A stretch of DNA of 64,000 nt from Flectobacillus sp. BAB-3569. Lineage in GTDB: Bacteria > Bacteroidota > Bacteroidia > Cytophagales > Spirosomataceae. Numbering within the stretch: position 1 is the stretch's first letter; the number at the start of each line of letters is the position of its first letter. Below the pieces are notes generated by a model that had not been told where the DNA came from, did not search any database, and worked only from the letters and a program-made list of their open reading frames with translations. Location: contig NZ_NJFZ01000010.1 of NCBI RefSeq assembly GCF_002270355.1, positions 148,899 to 212,898 of the forward strand. Direction: 5' to 3'. Positions 17,636 through 26,408 of this stretch are shown in pieces. The position numbers and the translations under genes were made by a program.

Positions 17636-18279
17636 TTCTCACAAAAAAATTATCTCGTTAGTTATATTATACTTATTCGAATAGGTAACAAAAAATAATC
17701 TTAAAATTGCACAATTCCTTTCAAATAATAATTACTTTCTTGTTCTCTTTATATTTTTTCTTTATAATAGTATATTAAATTGTGCCTCAAATTTCAATTT
17801 TAAAGGCTTTTCAATTATTTAACATAAAAAGGACATAAACGGTGCATATTTACTCAAAAAAATAAAATATGATTTTTTGAAGATTTTATTTACTGCTTGT
17901 ATTTCTAAAAATGTATTGATATCCAGTGTATTAAGTAACTACTAATTGTAGCAAAGTGTTTGGAAAAATTGATGTATTTACAGCTATTTTTATTTAGCAG
18001 CGACTCTATTTAAAGAATATATTATGGGAAATAGCATGAATTTTCGATGTTTTTACTCTCTATTCAACTAATTGTATTTTTACAAGATTAACGATTGTAT
18101 AAAATCAAGTGCGTTGTAAGAGTGCTACAAGTAGTTTTACTTATATTAACATCTGGTAATTAATGAGTATATTCATTATGAAAAATATCTGCGGTTTTTC
18201 GCAAAATAGCTTGTGAAAAAAACTATTATTGTATCTCTCTATTCTCTCATCAAAAACCTTTAAAAGAATCCAACTTACT
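17636..18279. other. AT-rich divergent intergenic region
   Basis: About 640 bases between the divergent mqo and lactonase-like genes. It is very AT-rich, has no credible coding frame and no strong TAnnTTTG promoter that I can place. A small palindrome TATTCGAATA at 17674-17683 near mqo is the only thing that stands out. Confidence 0.5.
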
Positions 18280-19170
18280 ATGAAAAAAGTATATCAAGCT
18301 GAGGTGCTATTAGAATCGAGCTGTAGATTGGGAGAGGGACCAGTATGGTGTTCGTCAACCAATGCGATTTATTGGGTTGATATTGAGGGTCGAACGATTA
18401 ATTGGTATTTATTGGATTCTCAGGTACATCATTTTAGTGCTATTTCCAAACGTATTGGCATGGTTGCCTTGACCGAATCACCCTATAAGTTGCTTTTGGG
18501 CTTGCAGGGTAGCTTATGCTGGTATGATGTCAAAACTGGAGCATTAGAGCTATGGAAGCCTATGGAGGCGCATTTGACCTATAATAGATGTAATGATGGA
18601 CAAATAGATCTAAAAGGGCGACTCTGGGTAGGAACTATGCAGATAGAAAATCAGCGGAATGAAGGAAATCTATATTGTATTTCCACAGCTGGAGAGCAAA
18701 TACATTTGTTGTCGAAATTAGGTATCTCCAACGGAATGGCTTGGAGCTCGGATGGAGCATTTTTTTTCTTTATAGATTCACTTAAAAGAAATATTCGAAG
18801 ATTTGTCATAAATGAAGAGGGAGCTTTGGTTCTAACCAAAGAAAAAATAATCTATCAATCTAAAAATCGTGGTGAACTACCTGATGGAATGTGTATGGAC
18901 GCTGAGGGGAATTTGTGGGTAGCCTTTTGGGGTGGTTTTAGGGTAGCTTGTATTAATACCAAAACAGGGGAGGAGCTGGCCGAAATAAAGCTTCCTGTTC
19001 CTAATGTAACATCGTGCAATTGGATAGGACCAGATTTTAGTGAATTGGTGATTACAACTGCGAGAGAAGGTTTGGATGAGCACGAATTATTGACCTATCC
19101 AATGAGTGGGCATGTATTTAGGTGCAAAGTAGATGTGAAGGGAATAGAAGCTCGTCGGTTTGCGATATAA
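18280..19170 (+). CDS. SMP-30/gluconolactonase family protein
   Basis: A 296-residue calcium-type six-bladed propeller of the SMP-30/gluconolactonase/LRE family, which hydrolyses sugar lactones such as gluconolactone. Family marks are LGEGPVW near the start (metal-binding Glu), YWVDIEG, NDGQIDLKGRLWVGTM (metal-binding Asn), SNGMAWSSDG, FIDS, and LPDGMCMDAEGNLWVAFWGG. The start is set at MKKVYQAEVLLES, which puts GEGPVW at its usual place; an upstream in-frame ATG at 18229 would add 17 unlike residues. It has no signal peptide. The substrate cannot be told from the sequence. Confidence 0.9.
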   Translation: MKKVYQAEVLLESSCRLGEGPVWCSSTNAIYWVDIEGRTINWYLLDSQVHHFSAISKRIGMVALTESPYKLLLGLQGSLCWYDVKTGALELWKPMEAHLTYNRCNDGQIDLKGRLWVGTMQIENQRNEGNLYCISTAGEQIHLLSKLGISNGMAWSSDGAFFFFIDSLKRNIRRFVINEEGALVLTKEKIIYQSKNRGELPDGMCMDAEGNLWVAFWGGFRVACINTKTGEELAEIKLPVPNVTSCNWIGPDFSELVITTAREGLDEHELLTYPMSGHVFRCKVDVKGIEARRFAI

Positions 19171-19175
19171 AAAAT

Positions 19176-19201
19176 AAGGCTAGTCAGTTTTGACTAGCCT
19201 T
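19176..19201. terminator. Terminator between the convergent lactonase and Kbp-like genes
   Basis: AAGGCTAGTCA and TGACTAGCCTT form an 11-bp stem with loop GTTT. Short T-rich runs follow on both strands. Confidence 0.8.
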
Positions 19202-19208
19202 AATACTT

Positions 19209-19676
19209 TTATTTCAATGGTGGAATTCTAAGCAATTGACCCGGATAAATCAAATTAGGATCTTTCAACATCGGTTTGTTTGCTTCGAAAATCACAGGAT
19301 ATTTCATCATGTCACCGTAATAGTGTTGAGCAATTTTTGATAATGAATCACCTTTTACTACTTCGTGATACTGTGCTTCTTCTTCTGGTTCGTCTACTGT
19401 AAGTTGGTTATCCACCACTTTTACTCCTTCAACGTTACCTACTGCTAATGCAATTTTCTCTGCATCTTCTTGTTTGGCAACTTCTCCAATGATTGAAACA
19501 GTGTCGCCATTGGTGCGGATAGTTAATGAATTGTAGGCTAGACCTAATTGTTTTACGTGTGCTAAAAGAGCACTAGCTCTTAGAGGTTCTACTTCGGCAG
19601 CTTTTGCTGGCTCTACTTGAGTGTGGTTTCCGAAAATTTTTTCACCAACACCCTTAAAGAAAGACATAAGTCCCAT
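19209..19676 (-). CDS. kbp: BON-LysM protein, Kbp/YgaU-like
   Basis: The 155 residues have the same plan as E. coli Kbp (YgaU, potassium-binding protein): an N-terminal MGLMSFFKGVGEKIFG segment, a BON domain (about 45-95, with NVEGVKVVDNQLTV) and a C-terminal LysM domain (about 103-153, VVKGDSLSKIAQHYYGD to YPGQLLRIP). The shared FEANKPMLKDPNLIYPGQLLRIP ending is especially close to Kbp as I recall it. There is no signal peptide, so it is probably cytoplasmic like Kbp. Binding of potassium is known for the family and only inferred here. Confidence 0.85.
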   Translation of the reverse strand: MGLMSFFKGVGEKIFGNHTQVEPAKAAEVEPLRASALLAHVKQLGLAYNSLTIRTNGDTVSIIGEVAKQEDAEKIALAVGNVEGVKVVDNQLTVDEPEEEAQYHEVVKGDSLSKIAQHYYGDMMKYPVIFEANKPMLKDPNLIYPGQLLRIPPLK

Positions 19677-19719
19677 AGCGGTATAAGTTTGATTTAAGTT
19701 TAAATTAATCTACCTCTAA

Positions 19720-19771
19720 ACGTTGAACAGGGCAAGAAGTCACAATTTTGTGAAATAAAATAATTCAACGT
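19720..19771. promoter_or_regulatory. Nested inverted repeats upstream of the Kbp-like gene
   Basis: ACGTTGAA (19720-19727) and TTCAACGT (19764-19771) enclose the small palindrome CACAATTTTGTG (19741-19752), with almost the same centre. Such concentric dyads 45-95 bases before a start codon may bind a regulator or form a leader hairpin. Confidence 0.4.
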
Positions 19772-19795
19772 CTTTAGGGCGCCTAAAAATACAAA

Positions 19796-19827
19796 AAAGG
19801 GCTTCCGAAACAAATCAGAAGCCCTTT
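19796..19827 (-). terminator. Terminator after the tricorn-like protease
   Basis: On the minus strand AAGGGCTTCTGA pairs with TCGGAAGCCCTT and is followed by a T run. It lies about 20 bases past the stop at 19848. Confidence 0.85.
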
Positions 19828-19847
19828 AATTATGTAATAAATTTTAA

Positions 19848-22800
19848 TTATTTTTTCGCTGAATCAATATCTTTTAGTAATGTTTCCACAGCTACTTTTA
19901 ATTGGTTGTCTGTACCTTTTGAAATCCACTCTGGTTCGTTTTCTACAATAACATCTGGAACTGCTGGTCCGAGTTCTTGGTTTTTGTCTGTAGTTTTAGT
20001 GTACCATCCACGACCAGGAAGACGAACAAATGAGCCATCCATCAATGATTTACCACCTGTTGAAATTACAGAACCATTTGTTGGTAAACCTACTAACTTA
20101 CCGATGCCTAATGATTTATAAGCATGTGAGAAAATTTCAGCATTCGAATAGCTTCCTTCGTTACATAATGCAATTGACGGTTTTGTCCAAGCTGCATAAA
20201 CCAAACGCTCTCCAATTGGATAATAGTCGCGGAACTTCAACTTGTCTTTTTCCAAATTTTCACTAGCGCCTCTTGGAATAGTGTAGGCATGTTGCTTATA
20301 GTTCAAAATAGTCATTAAGTAATCGGTTGTAGAACCACCACCATTGTAGCGTACATCTATCACGATACCATCTTTGCCATATCCTGCTGCTGTAAACTCA
20401 CGCTCTACCACTTCAAAGCTAGGGAAGTCCATACTCTTGATGTGGATATATCCCAAACGACCGTTAGAGAATTTTTCTACTAACTTCTTACGATTTTCTA
20501 CCCATTCATCATAAAGATTACTACTAATGCTATTAGTTAGACGTACAACCACCTCACGAGTTTTACCTGTTGCATCATTTACAGAGACGATAACTTTTTC
20601 ATTTGCCAAACCATTCAATAGTTCATAAAAGTTGTCAGATTGCCCAACAGCTTGTCCGTTGATAGCTACAATCGTTTCACCTTCATTGATGATACTTTTT
20701 GATTTGGTCACAGGAGTTTCTGGCACAACGTGTGACACTTTCATTCCATTTGCGGTAGGAGTCAATTCGGTTCCTAATAAACCTGTTATTTCTCTTTGAG
20801 TTTCGGCACGTTCAGGCGCCGTTAAGCCCATGTGACTAGAATTTAGTTCGCCTAAAAGTAAGTTGAACATATCTCTAAAATCACTTGAGGTACTAGCATT
20901 AATACAACGCTCTTTGTATTTATCGTGCAATTTCGCCCAGTTATTTCCGTGGAATTGTGGGTCGTAAAAACCATCACGGATTGTACGCCAAGCCTCTTCA
21001 AATACTTGAGTGCGCTCGCCAGTATAGTCTACTTTCATTTTGGCACTTACTGGCAACGATTCAGGCAGACCAGCTTTGGTATCGATACGAGCTAAGCCTC
21101 CGCCACCAAAACCGCCCATACGGCTGTAGTAAATGTATTTTCCTTCTTTATCCAAATACAAACCTCCAGGGTTACTACCACCTTTGGTGATTTCTTTTAA
21201 ATCTTTACCATCCCATTTGATGCTATATAGATCTCGACCTTTTGCCGAGCTACTATTGGTTACATAATAGAATGTTTCTCCGTCTTTAGAGATAACAAAA
21301 TCAGATTCAGAACCTGGGAAGTTGGTCACCTGAACTACACGGTTGTGAATACCATCGAAGTCGATAACGATTGGCTTAACACCTTTTTCTTTTTTATCTG
21401 ACTTGCCAGCTGCACCTTCAGCAGGAGATGAATCTTTTTCTTGCCAGTCTTGCGCTTCTTTTTCCCAATCTTCTTTTTTCAACCAAACAAACCATACGTC
21501 TGCACTACGACCAGAACTACGTTCTGAAACAAAACCCAATTTTGAACCATCACCACTCCAGAAAGGACGTGAATCACGGCGTGGGTGCATGGTTACATTT
21601 ACCGCTTTACCTGTATTATCAGAAGCTTTGATGAAAATTTCTTGGTTATAATACAAGTCGGTTAAGCTATATGCCAAATACTTATTGTCTGGACTCCAAG
21701 CGATGTCATTAGGTGATGCCCAGCTATCATTGATAACCTTTTCATTAGTCAATTTTCCATCTGCGCTAATATCAGCCACGACAAATTTGCCTCTACCACG
21801 CACATAGGCAATTTTTTTACCGTCATTTGAAACTACCAGATTTGACTCGTCGTCTGGGGTAGTAGTCAATTGTGTAATTTTATGCTTTAAAGTTTTGAAG
21901 ATGTTCTTTTCTGAAGCATCTGCTGACTGTACCATGAACATTTCGAAGTTGCCGCCAGTACGGTCACTTGTGAAAAGTAGAGTAGAGTCATTTAACCAAG
22001 CTGGTTCTACATCACGAAAAGCGTGTGAAGAAACGTTGATACTACGAGCTTTTTCTTTATCAGCTTCTTTGACGAAAATTTCACCACGGATGCCGTAAGC
22101 TAATAATTTACCATTGGGAGATACCTTAAAATCTTCGATACCAGAAGTAAATGTTTTGCTTTCTGAAGCATCAAATCTATCGTCTGCATTGATAGTAACA
22201 TTGATTTTTTGGATAGAACCATTTGCCACTTTGTAAGTGTAAAGATTCATATCTTGTTCAAAAACAATGGTATTGCCATCTGTAGAGATATTGATATGAC
22301 GAATAGATTCATCCTTGAAGTTGGTCAACTTTTTAGGAGTTCCTTCTGCTTTACCATCATTTGAAATTTTCAATTGGTAAAGGTTATATGCTCCATCATT
22401 ACTGCTCAAGAAATAAAGCGTATTGTTTTTACTCCATTGAGGCATAACGTCGTTGGTAGCGAATAAAGGAAGTTTATTATAGCTTTTTGATTTTGTGTCA
22501 AAAATCCAAATTTCACGATTAGAACTACCAGTGTATGCTTGACGAGCTACAGGGTTGATATCGCCACGAACTAAAGCCACAAAACGTCCGTCGGGTGAAA
22601 CAGTCGGCTCGAAACCAAGGACATCTAACATTCTTGATTCGGTTCCTCCTTTTGGAGAAATAGAATACACTTCAGAAGGACGTTCGATTTGACGGAATTC
22701 GCGAGAAGTTGAAAATAGAATTTTGTCTGCTTGCGTCCAACTAGCGATATTATCTTGGCTTGAGTGGAACGTCAAACGTTTTGGCATTCCGCCAGTAGTA

Positions 22801-23078
22801 GGCATGATAAAAATATCGTTATTGCCAAATCTTGCACCAGAGAAAGCAATTTGTTTTCCATCTGGACTAAAGGTTGGATTACTCTCATAAGCCTCATGAA
22901 TTGTCAAGCGCGTAGCTTGACCACCAGTGCTTGGTACTGTCCAAATATCGCCTTGGTAGGAGAATGCTACCACAGAGCCATCATTGTTGATACTCGGATG
23001 ACGCAAAAGCAGTGGTTGTTGCGCTTGTGTCGCCGATGCTCCTAATAATGAAAAAAGTAATAGGAAGGTCTTTTTCAT
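19848..23078 (-). CDS. Tricorn-type S41 protease with N-terminal propeller
   Basis: The 1076-residue protein begins with a signal peptide (MKKTFLLLFSLLGASATQAQ), so unlike archaeal tricorn it is exported. Residues ~25-640 hold two sets of WD/TolB-like propeller repeats (SPDGKQIAFSG, SPDGRFVALVRG, SPNGKLLAYGI, SPDNKYLAYSL). Then come a C1 helical part, a PDZ domain (INEGETIVAINGQAVGQSD) and the S41 core with ELNSSHMGL (catalytic His region), DVRYNGGGSTTDY and ALCNEGSYSNAEIFSHAYK (nucleophilic Ser region). These enzymes trim peptides. The length equals the family norm and the gene is monocistronic. Confidence 0.92.
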   Translation of the reverse strand: MKKTFLLLFSLLGASATQAQQPLLLRHPSINNDGSVVAFSYQGDIWTVPSTGGQATRLTIHEAYESNPTFSPDGKQIAFSGARFGNNDIFIMPTTGGMPKRLTFHSSQDNIASWTQADKILFSTSREFRQIERPSEVYSISPKGGTESRMLDVLGFEPTVSPDGRFVALVRGDINPVARQAYTGSSNREIWIFDTKSKSYNKLPLFATNDVMPQWSKNNTLYFLSSNDGAYNLYQLKISNDGKAEGTPKKLTNFKDESIRHINISTDGNTIVFEQDMNLYTYKVANGSIQKINVTINADDRFDASESKTFTSGIEDFKVSPNGKLLAYGIRGEIFVKEADKEKARSINVSSHAFRDVEPAWLNDSTLLFTSDRTGGNFEMFMVQSADASEKNIFKTLKHKITQLTTTPDDESNLVVSNDGKKIAYVRGRGKFVVADISADGKLTNEKVINDSWASPNDIAWSPDNKYLAYSLTDLYYNQEIFIKASDNTGKAVNVTMHPRRDSRPFWSGDGSKLGFVSERSSGRSADVWFVWLKKEDWEKEAQDWQEKDSSPAEGAAGKSDKKEKGVKPIVIDFDGIHNRVVQVTNFPGSESDFVISKDGETFYYVTNSSSAKGRDLYSIKWDGKDLKEITKGGSNPGGLYLDKEGKYIYYSRMGGFGGGGLARIDTKAGLPESLPVSAKMKVDYTGERTQVFEEAWRTIRDGFYDPQFHGNNWAKLHDKYKERCINASTSSDFRDMFNLLLGELNSSHMGLTAPERAETQREITGLLGTELTPTANGMKVSHVVPETPVTKSKSIINEGETIVAINGQAVGQSDNFYELLNGLANEKVIVSVNDATGKTREVVVRLTNSISSNLYDEWVENRKKLVEKFSNGRLGYIHIKSMDFPSFEVVEREFTAAGYGKDGIVIDVRYNGGGSTTDYLMTILNYKQHAYTIPRGASENLEKDKLKFRDYYPIGERLVYAAWTKPSIALCNEGSYSNAEIFSHAYKSLGIGKLVGLPTNGSVISTGGKSLMDGSFVRLPGRGWYTKTTDKNQELGPAVPDVIVENEPEWISKGTDNQLKVAVETLLKDIDSAKK

Positions 23079-23232
23079 AAATTACACAAAAGGTTTGTTG
23101 AATTTTGTATCTAAATAAGTAATATTTAGCCTAAAATATAAATAATTGAGTAACTATTCGCCCAATGGGCTGATTGTAGAGACATATTACTACGGATGTA
23201 AACAATTAGATATAGATACGCTTAAAAACAAT

Positions 23233-23262
23233 ACGCACTCGAAAATTGATTTTCGAGTGCGT
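23233..23262 (-). terminator. Terminator after the class IV aminotransferase gene
   Basis: A perfect 14-bp stem (ACGCACTCGAAAAT and its complement) with a 2-base loop; on the minus strand it is followed by ATTGTTTTT. It lies 9 bases past the stop and closes the Anbu-linked gene group. Confidence 0.88.
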
Positions 23263-23270
23263 TGAATTTG

Positions 23271-24092
23271 CTATCCATTTTGCTTTTCGTAAGCTAAAAA
23301 CAGCTCTTGCAAGTGCTTTGTGACTGACCCCGTTTGTCCATTATTAAAAACCACTTCATCGGTTTGAGCAATAGGAACAATACGTTTGGTACTTCCTGTG
23401 GTAAATACCTCGTCTGCTTGTAGATATTCTTCAAAACTAATATCTCTTTCTTCTACCTTATAATATTGAGAGGCTAACTTGATGACATGCTTTCTCGTAA
23501 CGCCAAACAATGCTCCATCTTTGGGTGTGGCAATGGTGTTATTTTTGACAATAAATATATTACTTCTCGAAGACTCCGAAATAATCCCATCGCGATGATA
23601 GAGGACATCGTCTGCTTGTTGAGTACGGAGTTGAGGTTGAATTCTGATAGGAACGATATAGTTGAGGGTTTTAATCTCAGGTATTTCACGCTTGTATTCC
23701 AAACTCAAGAGCTTCATGCCTTTATCAGGATTCTTGAACTCAAAAGACTTAGCTGTAACGATAAGATTGGAGGTTTCGGCAGGAAGATAGCCATCCGAAG
23801 AAAAACCACCTGTTAGTATCATTTTGATACCCAATAAAGGAAGTGGGTGACGTTGAATACTTTCTAAAATAATAGCTCGAAGTTGGTCACGAGTGGCAGG
23901 AATGGGAAGCCCCATCAAACGAGCCGAGTTTTCAAAACGATCTAGGTGATCTTCTAGGAAAATAGCTTTACCGTCAATAGCTCTAAAAAAATCAAAAATT
24001 CCATATCCACGTACCAATCCTAAGTCAGAAACATGAATTTTGGCATCTTCAGCCTTTACGAAGGCATTATTCAAATAAATAAACTCTTGCAT
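23271..24092 (-). CDS. Class IV PLP aminotransferase (BCAT/D-amino acid/ADC lyase type)
   Basis: A 273-residue fold-type IV PLP enzyme. It shows YLNNAFVKAEDAKIHVSDLGLVRGYGIFDFFR at the start, the Schiff-base lysine in EIKTLNY near residue 147, a SESSRSNIFIVKNNTI phosphate/carboxylate loop, and DEVFTTGSTKRIVPI near the end. The family includes branched-chain aminotransferase, D-alanine aminotransferase and aminodeoxychorismate lyase, and motifs alone do not decide. It starts 17 bases after the transglutaminase gene, so the two are very probably cotranscribed, which ties it to the Anbu group. Confidence 0.88.
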   Translation of the reverse strand: MQEFIYLNNAFVKAEDAKIHVSDLGLVRGYGIFDFFRAIDGKAIFLEDHLDRFENSARLMGLPIPATRDQLRAIILESIQRHPLPLLGIKMILTGGFSSDGYLPAETSNLIVTAKSFEFKNPDKGMKLLSLEYKREIPEIKTLNYIVPIRIQPQLRTQQADDVLYHRDGIISESSRSNIFIVKNNTIATPKDGALFGVTRKHVIKLASQYYKVEERDISFEEYLQADEVFTTGSTKRIVPIAQTDEVVFNNGQTGSVTKHLQELFLAYEKQNG

Positions 24093-24109
24093 GAATTGGG
24101 TGATTATTA

Positions 24110-24952
24110 TTACTCTTCTATTTTTCTTACTGAGACCTCTGCCTTAAATACAGATTGGGCGCTGCCTCTAAATGTACCATGAATTGGCGAAATCAGATTG
24201 GGCATTGCAGAAGTAGCTAAAGGAATATGACGTCCCGAAACCAAACAGTTTTGTGTAGGGTCGTAGCCTCTCCAGCCACCACCAGGCAAATATACATTGA
24301 CCCAAGCATGAAGATACTGAGGTTGATTGGGGTCACTAAAGTAATAGCCACTCACAAATTTAGAAGCAATACCTAGTGCCCTACACATCGCCATAAACAA
24401 CACCGAATAGTCGCGACAAGAACCTCTACGCTCCAATAAGGTTTTTTCGGGTGAATAGGCATCACCTTCTTCACGAATTTCGTAGGCAAAAGAGTGAATA
24501 AACTTATTGAGTTCAGAAAGAAAACTGCTAGTATCCCAGTTAACACTTGCCGCAATTTGTCGGGCAGTTTGGTCTACATAGGTAGTTACCCCTTTTCGAT
24601 TTAGGTATGATTGTAAGGAATCATTCAAATCGTTGGCATATTTTATGGGTAGTCTGCTAGATTCAAATGGATGATATATAAATGAATACGGATTAAACTC
24701 GGTAACTTCAATGATAGACTCGGCCTTGATGCTCAGATGTCGGGTGCTATTATTGAAGAATACAATATGTTGAATATTGTCAGCCGAATCGACATTCTTT
24801 GAAATAAAGTCGGGTGTTGGTGAAATTTGTAAGGAATATTGGTCAACCTTGAGATAGGGCCCTTGCTTGGGATGCAGATATAAATAATGTGGTTCGAGTC
24901 GAACATCATTACTATAATCGTACAGCAAAGTGTGGGTAATCGCTAGTTTCAT
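24110..24952 (-). CDS. Transglutaminase-like cysteine protease, Anbu-associated
   Basis: The 280 residues have an N-terminal beta-domain (ITHTLLYDYSNDVRLEPHYLYL) followed by a transglutaminase core. The catalytic Cys is in RRGSCRDYSVLFMAMCRALGI, the His in YLHAWVNVYLPGGGW and the Asp in RGYDPT. Proteins of this COG1305 type are routinely encoded beside Anbu and alpha-E proteins. A strong hairpin at 25006 lies between it and the Anbu gene, so it may have its own promoter. It probably acts on peptides in the cytosol; no signal peptide is present. Confidence 0.9.
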   Translation of the reverse strand: MKLAITHTLLYDYSNDVRLEPHYLYLHPKQGPYLKVDQYSLQISPTPDFISKNVDSADNIQHIVFFNNSTRHLSIKAESIIEVTEFNPYSFIYHPFESSRLPIKYANDLNDSLQSYLNRKGVTTYVDQTARQIAASVNWDTSSFLSELNKFIHSFAYEIREEGDAYSPEKTLLERRGSCRDYSVLFMAMCRALGIASKFVSGYYFSDPNQPQYLHAWVNVYLPGGGWRGYDPTQNCLVSGRHIPLATSAMPNLISPIHGTFRGSAQSVFKAEVSVRKIEE

Positions 24953-25005
24953 AAGATTGTTTGATGAAATGAATCAATAATAATTTAGTGGGCTTATTTA
25001 GCAAG

Positions 25006-25053
25006 AAAAGAGTAAAATACAAGAAAGTACAGATTCAAGTATTTTACTCTTTT
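25006..25053. terminator. Hairpin between the Anbu and transglutaminase genes
   Basis: AAAAGAGTAAAATAC and its exact complement form a 15-bp stem around an 18-base loop. It is flanked by T runs, stronger on the plus strand, and could end or attenuate the Anbu transcript. Confidence 0.6.
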
Positions 25054-25141
25054 TCAACATTTGTTCTATGAAATGGTTTTAGAGCATGTTTAAATTTTAT
25101 AAGTCAGTCATTAAAATGAAAAATTTTGTATTTATCTCTAT

Positions 25142-25241
25142 GAAATCCTACTGTTTGAGCCGAAGGCGAGTTTAGGATTTCTTGACTTTCTTTTGCGGCC
25201 GCCGCGCGGTTACTTTTCTTGTGTCAAGACAAGAAAAGTAA
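25142..25241. repeat. REP-like double-hairpin element with a 15-base all-G/C core
   Basis: GAAATCCTA...TAGGATTTC (25142-25181, inner GCCGAAGGC) is followed by an all-G/C run GCGGCCGCCGCGCGG (25195-25209) and then by TTACTTTTCTTG...CAAGAAAAGTAA (25210-25241, 12-bp stem, 8-base loop). The composition is sharply unlike the AT-rich surroundings. The 350-base gap between the transglutaminase and Anbu genes contains no gene. Confidence 0.6.
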
Positions 25242-25303
25242 GGAGTTGAGAAGAGAAATTTTGTTTTTTCAACAAATGCTAAATAAAATTTTTAAATATA
25301 CTC

Positions 25304-26044
25304 TTACTGTTCTTGCGAAATCAAGGATTTATCCATGATATTTTGAACCCAACTGTCGTTTAGGCTATTCATCGATTCTTTCAACAAGCCTGTCCATTGC
25401 TTACTGATACTTTCCATTTCTTCTTTCTCAAGACGATGTTCGATTAAATGGAAACTATTTTTTTGATATACAATTACATCAATCGGATAATCTACATCTG
25501 TTGCACTCACCTGAGTAGCATCAAACGACAGGAAGCCTAATTTGATAGCATCTTCCAAAGACGTTTCGTAAGTAAGTCCACGGTTCAATAACGGTTTACC
25601 ATAATTGGAGTTACCGATGATTTGAAAGCGAAGTCCTTCATTGATTTCAATCCAGTTTCCTTCAGGAAAGACCAAAAACAATTTATGCTCATCATCTTTA
25701 GACATTTGTCCACCGATGATTGAGTGAAGATTGAAGTTATAACCTTCCGATTTCAACATTTCTTTATCTTCTTTGGCTACTTTTCGCAACATATCTCCGA
25801 AAGCATTAACAGCTTCGAACATATAGTCGAAAGTTACACCCTGTTCTTCGGTCATTCTATTAAAATAGGTAATAGATTTGTCACGTACCGAACGCAGACC
25901 CGCTGTCATGATGAACAAAGAGTGTTTCCCAACCTCATGTACTGATACCTTTTTGTTTGAGTACATTTCTGTTCCCGCAGTGATTCTTGTATCAGCAATT
26001 GCCACTAGTCCGCCTCGGACCTTAATTCCTAAACAGTATGTCAT
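25304..26044 (-). CDS. Anbu: bacterial proteasome-like peptidase
   Basis: Anbu (ancestral beta subunit, COG3484) is an Ntn-hydrolase related to proteasome beta and HslV. Here 246 residues start MTYCLGIKVRGGLVAIADTR, so removal of Met would expose the threonine nucleophile. The frame stays open to an ATG at 26065, but that would bury this threonine behind seven extra residues, so I set the start at 26044. Later marks are the KKVSVHEVGKHSLFIMTAG strand and GRDVD-type core FDATQVSATDVDYPID. Downstream lie a transglutaminase and upstream an alpha-E protein, its usual partners. The substrate is unknown. Confidence 0.92.
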   Translation of the reverse strand: MTYCLGIKVRGGLVAIADTRITAGTEMYSNKKVSVHEVGKHSLFIMTAGLRSVRDKSITYFNRMTEEQGVTFDYMFEAVNAFGDMLRKVAKEDKEMLKSEGYNFNLHSIIGGQMSKDDEHKLFLVFPEGNWIEINEGLRFQIIGNSNYGKPLLNRGLTYETSLEDAIKLGFLSFDATQVSATDVDYPIDVIVYQKNSFHLIEHRLEKEEMESISKQWTGLLKESMNSLNDSWVQNIMDKSLISQEQ

Positions 26045-26066
26045 TTGATTTGTAGTGATAAACATT

Positions 26067-26084
26067 GTTACAACTTTCTGTAAC
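26067..26084. promoter_or_regulatory. Inverted repeat just upstream of the Anbu start
   Basis: GTTACA, six bases, TGTAAC. It lies 23-40 bases before the start codon, a fitting place for an operator or a leader hairpin; there is no other evidence. Confidence 0.35.
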
Positions 26085-26388
26085 GAATGTTTTGTGGTTA
26101 AATATGTCTCAAGTTTTCCTCAAAAGCCTTTGAATGGGTATCTTAAAAACAATGAATTGTGGATACAGAATGAAGAGATTAAGTTTTGATAATGAGTCAG
26201 ATAACTATGTCAAAAGATTCTGGTATTAATAATTCTATGATTTTATTTATGAGTGCAAATTACAAAATGTATCTCCTATATCTTTCTGTTGCTTTTTAGT
26301 AGACAAGAAGATATTTGGTTGATTTACAGATGCATAATGAGAAGCCATTCCCTTAAAAGCATGACAAAGATAAAAAAACTTGAGACTA

Positions 26389-26398
26389 AGCACTAATA
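26389..26398. repeat. Solitary repeat-end word
   Basis: AGCACTAATA is the reverse complement of the TATTAGTGCT tip of the elements at 961 and 2921. It stands 10 bases beyond the alpha-E stop codon. The 364-base gap (26045-26408) has no gene and otherwise nothing clear. Confidence 0.4.
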
Positions 26399-26408
26399 CT
26401 CGGATGTA

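Noticed and set aside
25142..25241. Insertion sequence remnant
   Set aside because: No transposase fragment or target duplication is visible; the symmetry fits a hairpin element better.
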